From NCBI RefSeq assembly GCF_000092065.1, contig NC_009366.1:130001-194000 (forward strand): 64,000 nt of DNA. The letters run 5' to 3'. The notes beneath the pieces were generated by a model, which was given only the letters and a program-made list of their open reading frames with translations, was not told the origin of the DNA and did not search any database. Both the position numbers and the translations under genes were made by a program. The DNA comes from Ostreococcus lucimarinus CCE9901. Lineage: Eukaryota > Chlorophyta > Mamiellophyceae > Mamiellales > Bathycoccaceae. This document shows, piece after piece, positions 26,578 to 36,500 of the stretch; positions within the stretch are counted from its first letter, which is position 1; the number at the start of each line of letters is the position of its first letter.

Positions 26578-29294
26578 ATGCCCGGGGACGACGCCGGGCA
26601 ACGCGCGCGGTCGAACGGCGCCGGAGAGGACGTCGCGCTCGCCCAGCGCGCGTGTCCGCAATCGTGGCGCGCGTACTTTCCCGACGTTTCCTACGAGTTT
26701 AACGACCGCCGCGCCGAGCTGAGCCGGGCGCTCACGACGTTCTTCGCGTCGACGAGTGGGAAGGCGTTCGTGAGAGATGTGCGTCGAGCGACGAGGCGAG
26801 GCGATCGCGCGGACGAGGTCTTGAATGAGATGACTGACGACAATTTTGAACGCGCGCGCGACAGGTGGAACTCTTCGACGAAGGAACGATCGCGGTGACG
26901 ATCGATTACGCGAAGCTGCGGGAGAAGACGCAACACATAAGTGATTTACACGCGGCGTTGACGTGCGCGCCGATGGAGTGCATGGCGTGCTTGCGTTGCG
27001 CGGCGCACGAGGCGACGCTGGCGAGCGCGGAGGGACGAGCGAGGCTGCAGGACGCGTACGGGATTCCAGCGAGTGATTTACGCGTCGTGACGTCGATGAC
27101 GACGTGCGTGAAATTAGTGAACTATGAGGAGAGCAAGGTGAGATTCGCGGCGATGCGGAGTAACGTGGTCGGGCGAGTGGTGAGTTTGAAAGGGACGGTG
27201 ACGCGCGCGGCGCCGATAAAGCCCGCGGTGACGCACATGGTGTTTGTGTGTCAGACGTGTCAGGAGCGGTCGAGGTGCACGTTCAAGGATGGGAAATATC
27301 GTCCGCCGTTAGTGTGCTCGACCGAGCGATGTCGAGGGAAGAAGTTTGTGCACGAGTTGAGCAACGTGGAGTGCGCGGATTCGCAACGCGTTCGAATACA
27401 AGAAATCGCCGACGACGGGGTGATGAGCGAGGAGGGACGCGTACCGAGATTTATGGATTGCGAGTTGCGAGGCGCACTGACGGATTCATGCGCCCCAGGA
27501 GACGTGGTGACGATGCTGGGGGTCGTGGAGAGCGATACGGTTGACGGCGGCGGCGGCGGCGCGCTCGCTCGGGGACGCAACCAGGCGCTCAGCGAGTTGT
27601 ACTTGAACGCATGGTCTTGCACAGTGTCGCGTGGCAAAGGTGACAGCGAGGATGCATCTGGTAGAAACGATGAAAATAATGGCGGTGCGGCGAACGCCCC
27701 GAATGGTACCGTGGACGCAACCGCGAACGATGAAGCCGTGGCGGACGATGGCGCGACATTGGGAAGTAAAAGGTTTAAAGTGAGCGACAAGCAGGCACGA
27801 ACGAACGGAGAAGACGACGTAGAAACGACGACGGCACCGACGTTGTCTACACAAGATTTAGAGTTCATCGCAGATTTCAGTCAGCAAGATGGGGAAGAAA
27901 TCGTGCGAACGCTCGTGCACTCTCTGTGCCCTCAAATCTTTGGTCACGACGTTGTCAAGCTCGGACTCTTGCTTTGCCTCTTTGGCGGTGTGCGCAAATC
28001 TGTCACCGGTTGTGGAAAAGTCCCTACCCGTGGGTCTTTACACTGCCTCGTCGTCGGCGATCCGGGTCTCGGGAAGAGCCAAATGCTCAAAGCCGTGTCA
28101 AATCTCGCGCCGCGATCGATTTACGTGTGCGGTCGAACCGTCTCTGCCGCCGGTCTCACGGCGGCCGTGGTGCGTGATCCGGGGACCGGAGCGCAAACGT
28201 TCGAAGCGGGTGCCGTAGTTCTCGCTGATCGAGGCGTGTGCTGCGTCGACGAGTTTGACAAGATGCCAAACGAGCATCAAGCCTTACTCGAAGCTATGGA
28301 GCAGCAGAGCGTCTCGGTGTGCAAAGCCGGCCTCAACGCCACGCTTCCCGCGCGCACGTCCATCATCGCCGCGGCGAATCCCGTGCAAGGGCATTACAAT
28401 CGCGGGAAAACCGTGAATGAAAATCTGAAAATGTCCGCACCGTTACTCAGTCGATTCGACTTGATTTTCATCTTGTTGGACACCGTCGACGAAGTCTTGG
28501 ACGAGCACTTGAGCGAGCACGTCATCGCGCAGCACAGTGGTAGACACAGCCAAGCGCGTCGCGCACAAGCGCGACAAAACTTGCACGCATACTATAACGA
28601 GGTAGATGCCGATGGACGAGCGTTGGAGGACGCCACAGAGCGCGCGTTCACGCAAGATTTGCGCGACGACGCCGCGCCGTACGTTCCGCTACGTTCGCGT
28701 TTGCGCGTCGTCGACGAGGCCATGGAAATTCTGTCGCACGACGTCATGCGGAAGTATATTTCTTACGCTCACGCGTACTGCCATCCCAGACTCACCGGTG
28801 AGGCTGCCGAGATATTGCAAACGTTTTATCTCGAGCTGCGCTCTCGAGCGCCCGCCGACGGTACGCCGGTGACAGCTCGCCAACTCGAATCCCTTGTGCG
28901 GCTCGCCGAGGCTCGCGCGCGCCTCGAACTTCGAACCGAGGTCACCGCAAACGATGCCAAAGACGCCGTGGAAGTCATCAAAGCTTCTCTCATCGACGCA
29001 CTGAGTGATCAGCACGGGCGTTTACGTTTCAACCGCGCCGGCGGGAAATCAACCAAGCGGAGCAAAACGAAACTCTTCATCGAAGCCATGAACGCGCGTA
29101 CGGCGTCCAACGACTCGGCTTACTTCAGCATCGGCGACCTCCACGCCCTGGCCGACGATTTAAACCTCGGTATCGCCGACATCGACGGCTTCATCGAAGG
29201 TTTAAACATTGCCGGCGAACTCCTCAAATGCGGGCGTCTGTACAAGAGCGCGAGCGCGTCGTCCGCGGAGACCCCGGGCAAGCGTCGACGATGA
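26578..29294 (+). CDS. MCM8: MCM8 DNA helicase
   Basis: Spliced as 26578-26778 and 26865-29294, giving 876 residues. MCM8 works with MCM9 in homologous recombination and crosslink repair. The exon join gives GKAFVRDVELFDEGTIAVTI. The 86-base intron has donor GTGCGT, branch ACTGAC and acceptor GACAG. A zinc-finger is seen as FVCQTC with later Cys pairs. AAA+ motifs: Walker A VVGDPGLGKSQ, Walker B CCVDEFDKMP, sensor AAANPVQGHYNRGKTVNENL (MCM8 style) and arginine finger LLSRFDLIF. An acidic, Asn/Asp-rich insertion (residues about 310-390) separates the N-terminal OB region from the motor. A C-terminal winged-helix is likely (SIGDLHALADDLNL). Confidence 0.94.
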
Positions 29295-29531
29295 CGCCGC
29301 GCCGTCCGCCGCGCGCGAACGACCACCATCGATCACCCTAGACGAAAACACCCCCCACGACCGCGCGTCAGCGCACTCAATCATTAGCGGAACGAAACGA
29401 CGACTAGACGTAGCAGCCAACCCCGCGTTCGCCTTCCCGCCGCACACCTCGGCGCGCGCGACCGTCGCGTTCGCGCTCGGTCGACGCGACGCGTCTCTCG
29501 CGCGCGTCTCGCGCGCGTCTCGCGCGTCGCC

Positions 29532-30467
29532 ATGTCCACCGCCGTCGTCGCTCGACCGCGCGCGCTCGACCTCTCGAGGTCGTCCCCGCGCGCGCTTCGC
29601 GCGCGCCCGCGCGCGCGACGCGCCGAAGCGACCGCCGCCGCCTCGTCGTACGACGGTAAAACCGTCGTGTGCACGCGCGAGCGCGGTAAGAACGGCGCGC
29701 TGATGAACCTGCTCGCCGCGAGAGGCGCGCGGTGCGTCGAGCTGCCGCTCGTGGAAGCCGTCCCGGGCGAAGACGCGGCGACGTTTCCCGACGTGCTGAA
29801 GCGCGAGAGCTGGGATTGGGTGTGCGTCACGAGTCCAGAGGCGGCGAAGGTATTTTTAGAGGCGTACGAGAGGGCCGGTAGGCCGAGCGGGGTGCGAGTG
29901 GCGGTCGTCGGCGCCGGGACGGGGAAGGTGCTCGCGAAGGCGGAGCCGACGACGTTCGCGATGGATAAACAGTTCACCCCGAGCAAAGCCACGGCGGCGA
30001 CGATGGCGGCCGAGTTACCGTGCGATCAGGGGTCGTTGATACTGTACCCGGCGAGCAAGAAGGCGGCGACGACGCTGCAGGATGGATTAGAAGCGCGCGG
30101 GGCGACGGTGGTGCGCCTGAACACGTACTCGACCGAGCGCGTCGAGCGACTGAGCCCCGAGGACGTCGCCGCCGCCGTGCGCGCCGACGTCGTCACTTTC
30201 GGAAGCCCCAGCGCCGTTCGCGCCTGGGTCGAGCTCTGCGGCGACGCCCTGTACGAGCGTCTCACCGCCGACGCGCGCGCGCTCCAGCCCGCCTACGTGT
30301 GCATCGGCGAAACCTCCGCCGAGGCGTGCGCCAACTGCGAGCTCCCCGACGTCTTCTACCCCGAGCTCCCCGGCATCGAGGGCTGGGCCGAAACCGTGTT
30401 CCTAGCCCTGGACATGCCCGTCGACGACCGTTGGGACGGCGTCGATCTCACGCGCTACCGCGCCTAG
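29532..30467 (+). CDS. HEMD: uroporphyrinogen-III synthase, plastid
   Basis: A 311-residue UROS, which cyclises hydroxymethylbilane to uroporphyrinogen III for heme and chlorophyll. The first 40 residues are Arg/Ala/Ser-rich, typical of a plastid transit peptide, followed by the mature start SSYDGKTVVCTRERGKNGAL. Family blocks: WDWVCVTSPEAAKVFL, VAVVGAGTGKVL, LILYPASKKAATTLQDGL, LNTYSTERV, VVTFGSPSAVRAW and CIGETSAEAC. The length is normal. The stop is only 18 bases before the ATG of the CP12-like gene in the same frame, with a second in-frame TAG between them. Confidence 0.92.
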   Translation: MSTAVVARPRALDLSRSSPRALRARPRARRAEATAAASSYDGKTVVCTRERGKNGALMNLLAARGARCVELPLVEAVPGEDAATFPDVLKRESWDWVCVTSPEAAKVFLEAYERAGRPSGVRVAVVGAGTGKVLAKAEPTTFAMDKQFTPSKATAATMAAELPCDQGSLILYPASKKAATTLQDGLEARGATVVRLNTYSTERVERLSPEDVAAAVRADVVTFGSPSAVRAWVELCGDALYERLTADARALQPAYVCIGETSAEACANCELPDVFYPELPGIEGWAETVFLALDMPVDDRWDGVDLTRYRA

Positions 30468-30485
30468 CGTTCGCCTCCGTAGCCG

Positions 30486-30821
30486 ATGTCGCCGCGAGCC
30501 GCACTTCAGCGCGCCATGTTCGCCCTCGCGTCCGCCGTCGCCCCCCCGATCGCGCGCTTCCGCATCAACCGCGCCCATTCCCGCGCCGTTCGCTGTCGCG
30601 CGGCGTCCTACGACGCGCTCTCGGGCTATCAAAAGAACCGCATGGCGCAGGCCAAGACGGATGCCGATTGGGCCGCCATCGAAAAAGACGTCCCCGGCGC
30701 GCGCGCGATGCACGCCGCGGCGCAGAGAACGACCCAGGCGCAGAGCACGACCAAGACCGATCCCATGGACCAGCTCTGCGCCGACGATCCGGGCGCGATC
30801 GAGTGCAAGGCGTTCGATTGA
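30486..30821 (+). CDS. CP12-like plastid protein (C-terminal motif only)
   Basis: A 111-residue protein with an Arg/Ala-rich transit-like N-terminus (to about residue 40), a helical middle (YDALSGYQKNRMAQAKTDAD) and the C-terminus DPMDQLCADDPGAIECKAFD. The tail matches the CP12 C-terminal module, including the C-x8-C pair and acidic-aromatic end that binds GAPDH. CP12 assembles the redox-sensitive GAPDH-PRK complex of the Calvin cycle. The N-terminal Cys pair of canonical CP12, which contacts PRK, is absent. It could therefore be a half-CP12 regulator or another small protein with this module. It is placed immediately behind UROS. Confidence 0.65.
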   Translation: MSPRAALQRAMFALASAVAPPIARFRINRAHSRAVRCRAASYDALSGYQKNRMAQAKTDADWAAIEKDVPGARAMHAAAQRTTQAQSTTKTDPMDQLCADDPGAIECKAFD

Positions 30822-31043
30822 TTCGATCGATGCGATCGCGTCGAGGCGCCAGCGCTGGCGTCGATCATCGTGATTTTTATTATTATTATACGGAGCATGC
30901 GCGCACACGAGACGGTTACGAAGAATTATAATGTTATTGCTACTGTTTGTACATAGCTCCGTTTGTCCGAAATTCGTTACACGGCGCGCCGGTGCCCATC
31001 GCGACGACCGCGATCCGCCGCACTCCGCGGCGCGACGTCGACG

Positions 31044-33501
31044 ATGTACTACGGCGCGCCGTCGAAGCGGGTGCGCGGACGCGCGCGCGACGACGACGCG
31101 CGACGACGCGCGAACGAACGCGCGAACGGGACGAGCGTCGACTGACCGAGATACGAACGACGCGCAGGGCGTCCCGACGGACATCGCGAGCGCGCTGCAC
31201 GCGCACGCGAGCGAAGCGCTCTCGCCCGACGACGCCGACGGCGCGGCGGGAGATTTCGCGGAGACGCAGCGGCTGCGCGACGCGGCGACGACGAGCGCGA
31301 ACGAAGGGAGCGAAGACGTCGAGGCGTTCGCGGAGTATTATCGCGCGCTGCGAGCGTTGGAGTCGAGGATACCGATATCCGAGGGCGCGGGACACGCGAG
31401 GGTGGAGTTTGAGTGGTTCGACGTCGGTCGAGGGGTGAAGGCGGCGCCGGGGACGATCGCGTCGAGGGACGCGGAGTACGAAAAGTGCGCGGTGTTGTAC
31501 AATTACGCGGCGGCGTTGTCCAGGCGAGGGGCGCGAGAGGCGAACGCGGGAAGGTCGGATGAGGGGATAAAGCGCGCGTGTGCGGCGTTTCAGCAGTCCG
31601 CGGGAGCGTTTGAGATGTTGGCGGATGTGAGCGAGCGAAAGCTCGGGCAGTTTGCGGCGAGCGCCGACGTCGGGCGAGATTTTTGTGAGACGATGATCAA
31701 GCTTCACTTGGGGCAAGCGCAAGAGTGCTTTTACGAAAAGGCAAAGGCAAAGAAGAGCAGTCACGCTATAGTCTCGAAGTTGGCGCAACAGGCGCGAGTG
31801 TACTACGAAGACGCGTTGGAGGGGGCGGGGAAATTGGTTGGGTACTTGGACGAAGACTTGACGCAATACTTGAACTTCAAGCGCGCGTACGTCGGTGCGG
31901 AGGCGTTTCGACTCGCCGGAAAGATCGTGTTAGACGCCGACGAAACAAACGTCGGACCCGCTGTCGCGAGATTGCGTCAAGCGCGAGATTTACTCGCGCA
32001 GACGATTCGAGACGCGCGCGTCGTGTCGAGCGACGCTGAACTCGAGCGAACGAAAAAATTTATAGACGAAGTCATCGCGCCCGAACTCAAGGCTGTCGAG
32101 CGCGATAACGAGTGCGTGTACATGGAACGCGTGCCAAAGTTTGAGGATTTGCCCGCGCTCGCGGCAGCGAACATGGTGAAACCAATTCAACCGCCCGCCG
32201 AACATCTCTCTCCAGTCGACGTGAAGCTCTTCCAAAGCATCGTTCCCGACAGCGGCGCCAAGGCACTGAGTCGGTACACCGAGATGGTGGATGAATTGAT
32301 TCGAAACGAAACCGACACGCTCGCTATGGCTAGTGACGAAGCCCGCGTGGCTTTGCGCGAGATGGAGCTTCCCGAAACTCTCATCGCTTTGTCGACGCCC
32401 GTACCGCTCGGCGGCGATTTAGAAGAACGAGTCGGCGCATTCCGCTCATCCGGGGGCGCGGGTGCGTTATCGGCAAGTCTCTCTCGCGTGGACGAGCTCA
32501 ATCGTCAATGCTCAAATATCGTGCAAACAATTCGTGAGACTTTGGACACAGAGGCCGCGGAAGATGCCGCATCGCGCGCTGTCCACGGCGAAGGCGCGTG
32601 GCGTCGGGAAGCGTCGTCGTCCAAAAATAGAGAAATGATGCAAGTGTTGAAGCGCTACGAGGTCGATTTAGAAGTCGCGACGAAGAGCGATACCCAACTT
32701 AAAGAACGCCTTGAAGGCGCTGGAGGCGTGCTGGAGGTGCTTTCTGAGGAGAACATCAAGAATAACGCGCCGACGTTGACTCAACCCTTGGCGCTCTTGG
32801 AGGATGACGCCTCCGTGGCGTCGGAAATGCAAGCAACTTTGGAAGATCTCGAAGCCATCGGAAACGAGCGAGCTGGGATCGAAGAGTTGATGCGTAAGAC
32901 AAAGTCGGAAGACAACATCCTCACAAAGCTCATGGCGCAATCGGGCGAAAGTCTCGACGCTCTTTTCAAAGAAGAGATGAAGAAATACGACCAAAGTAAG
33001 GATGGCGTTATGCTCAACATTTCAAAGCAAGCGGACGCGCTCTCTCGTTTGCGCACGTTGCACGAAAAGTTCGTCACGATTTACGACATTGAAGCACTAC
33101 GACGGGATGTTGAATCGCACGAGCATAGCGTACGCCACGCATTGTCTATTGTCGGCGATTTGCGCTCAGGAATGGAGCAAGGCGTTCGATTCTATTCGGG
33201 ATTTCTTGACGCAGCGCGTCGCACGCTGACGGACGTTCAAGAGTACGCGAGTGCGCGTCGACTGGAAAAAGAAGCGATCGCCGAAGAGCTGCGCGTTCAA
33301 AAAGCACGCGCTGACGAGCGTGCGGCGCAGATGGCTACTCAAATGAACCAGATGCACTTTCACCAGCCGCCGCCTCCGCCGCAACAGTACTACCATCCTT
33401 CGGCCCCCGCGTATCCTTCGCCCGCCTATGGCGCTCAACCCCCGCCTCCTCATTGGCAAAACCAGCCAGGAAGGTATGCGAACTGGGAAAATCAATCTTG
33501 A
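31044..33501 (+). CDS. ALIX: BRO1-domain protein ALIX
   Basis: Spliced as 31044-31070 and 31168-33501, giving 786 residues. Exon 1 is just nine codons (MYYGAPSKR) and joins to GVPTDIASALHAH. The 97-base intron has donor GTGCGC, branch ACTGAC and acceptor CGCAG. The BRO1 domain fills residues about 10-370 (FEWFDVG, EKCAVLYNYAAALSR, GIKRACAAFQQSAGAFEML, VSKLAQQARVYYEDAL). A coiled-coil V domain follows to about 720. The tail is Pro/Tyr/Gln-rich (QPPPPPQQYYHPSAP), as in ALIX. It links ESCRT-III to cargo in multivesicular body sorting. The frame upstream of exon 2 is open but is intron. Confidence 0.92.
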
Positions 33502-33591
33502 TTACGAAACGCAGCATTGTACAATGTTTACAGTCTCTACGAATCTCGTCTAAAAAAGCTAGCGTAAAGTAGCGTTGTGAGAATCTCATCT

Positions 33592-36500
33592 TTAGGAGAG
33601 ATCAAAGCTTCCTTGCCCCTCGCTCATCGCGTAAGTTAAACGTTCCAGCATGATTTCCTTGCATGAGTACGGCGGAAGCTTTAAGTAACTCGCGCAAGTC
33701 ATCGCAGAAGGCAAGTCGCCGTCCGCCAGCGGCGTTCCGGCCGCGACGGGAGCAGAGTCGATGGATGACAAACCAACCGTTGAGGAAGGTTGCTTGCAAA
33801 CCACAGTGAGACGCGGTTGAAGTGACGCTAGGCCGCCAGGAGGAAGCCTCGGTGCACCAGTGACGAATCGCATGAATGACCGTTGTTGATTCGGCGTGAA
33901 AGCACTGAGAATGTCACAGAAGTTCTTGATCGGCGGAGAAAGCGCATTGTAGCCGTGATCAAAAGTAATGCACTCGGTGAGCATTTCTGGCGTCCACTGT
34001 TCACCTTGTCCGCAAATGACTGCTTCCAGTTCGCTTTCGTTGAACATCTGCAGCCTAGCGAGAGGAACGACTTGTTCCAAACCAGTACGAACTGATTCAA
34101 AATAAGCCGCGACGCCAGATCCTACGCACGCGTCGACGATGGTGTCCACGTACTCTCGCAAGTTGACCTCGTTCACGCCAACTTCCGAACCACCCTTGAT
34201 GAGTTCCATGGAAGCTCCCGGGATGACAAACGTGAGACACAGGTCTTCGATATTCACTCCGTCAACAGTGACGTTTCTCCATTCACTTTCGGGTCGACCT
34301 TCGCGCTTCATGGTCTCGATCTCATTCGCGGCTGCGTCGAGTCGTCGCAACGTGTTTCCGAGACCAGGATCAATTTCGATGAGATCGTGGAGTCCCAGCG
34401 ATCGCCCGAGAAGCATTCGATAAAACGCCGGCGCCAGAGGTAAATCTAGCATTCGACCATCTTGTAAAACTTTGCCTATCGATTGACCAAGAAGTTTGAA
34501 GTTCTTCAGACGACTTGCGTGAGTCTTGCCGCCGAGCCGAGGCGGGGTGATTGGCGCCGGGAACAAACCGTGAGGAGCTACGACGAGATCATCCTCGTTT
34601 GCCACACCAGAGTCCCGCCAGAGATTCAACTTGCGACGCTTGAACTGCTTCGATAGCAAGGTGAAGAACTCAAGCGTTGGTCCAGTACCAGTGCCCACCT
34701 CTTCGAAAAACTCGACCTCTAGCACCATCTTGAGCGTGTTTGGAATGTCGAACACCTTCTTTGCGCTTTCGAAGATTTGCCCTCGATTCACTCGGACTTT
34801 TTGTCGCTGTAAACGACCGATTCGAATTTCGCGTCCACCATCTGTAGTTACCGCCCCACTATCGCTCCCATTGCCATGGAGGTGATGGAGCGTGCGAGAC
34901 AGAGAAAAGGAGACGCATTTGAAGAGCTTGTGACGAAGCTCGAAAGGGAACAACCAAGGGCAGACTCGAGCGAGTGCAGTGCACCACGTCGGCGTCGCTG
35001 ACCCGCAAAGCGTCAAAGTATCTTGCAACTGACGCGCGAGCTTTCCAGTGAGCTTTCCATGAATGAACGATTCTTCAGGCAACGAAACATTGCGAGCCGT
35101 AACGAGCGGTTCGTCGCCGTCCAAGAGTAAAATGCGAGACGCTGAAGTGCTCATTTCGTGCAAGACGCTCAAGACGACGAGAAGGTCATTGAACTGCGGA
35201 GACGCATCTTCGTTCGCCACGGCAACTTTCAACCTATCGCAGAGAGCGGGAACAAGAGAGCCAAGCGCCGCTCTGTATTCGCTATTGCCTAACTCAGCAA
35301 TGGTTTCATTCATCTTCGTCGCGTCGTCCTTTGAGTCGTCCACCACGCCGCCGAGTTGCAGAGGCATGGGAACGATATCCGAGGACTTTGCGGCCCGATA
35401 CACAATCGTATTTGTCTTTTCCCAGTTCGTTTCAGTCATCGTCATTCCTTCCTTGCGCGCGATCGTGGAGATAGCTTGCAGCAGCGTCGTCGCCGAGTTC
35501 AACTCTTCGCCATTCACTGAGAACACGAGTCGATTTGTCTCGTTTGCAGCGGCAGCTCGAGCTGCGAAAGAGTCTGATCGATTCGGTTCCTGCGCATCAT
35601 CTTCCAGTTGTGGATCTTCCTGTTGAATATCTTCGTTCGTCAAATCCAATTCTCGACCATCTGCCTCTCCATCGTCTCCCAAAACGGCATCCTCGTCGTC
35701 CTCGCTCATTTCCTCATCCTCGTCGTCATCCTCGTCATCCTCGTCGTCGTCATGCTCCATCTCTGGCGGGGGCGATAACCGAGACGACCTTCGAGGTGGC
35801 GCAGGAGCACCTCTCAATTTATACACACGAGGATACAAGAAGTCTTCAATCGCGCTCAGCGTCGCGAATGGCTCCACCAACACGACGTTGTTTGAGTAAT
35901 CGGTGAAATTCTCCGCGCCCTGATTCGCGCGCTTGAATCTCACCTTGAACGGTCGGACTAAGCCAGCAAGATTGGAGTCATCTCCGGAGCTATCGCGACC
36001 ACGTCGAGCGAACGACGGTTGAATCGTCGTCACAGCGATCGACAAGTCTTCGCACGATGCCAAAGCGTCTGAAAGATGCCTAATCAGGCTTGCAAACGCG
36101 CCTGTATTTTTTGTACGTCCGGCTGCCTTGATGAATGTCGCATACCTTCTCACGAGCGCTCGCGTATCCTTCCAATCTCGCGGAACAAGATACTCTCTAA
36201 GTGCGGTAACGGCATCGCTCTCTAAAAGCTCGAACGTACTGGCATTGGAGACAGACTCTAAGAACTCAACCACAGAGGTGGCGTCGCCAGTCATTCGCAG
36301 GGTCGCGCTTGCTCGTCGTAGACGATCCACACTTGGATCTTCCGCGTCAGCTAACTGCTCCGCATTGACGAAAAACTTTTCATACACTTGCCTTGCACGT
36401 GCCAGTGCTTCTCGATATTCCGGACCATCCGTCGTCATAGCCGCCGCGCGCGCGGCGATGCCTCGCGAGCCACCGCCGAGCGCTGGAACGAGTCCAACGG

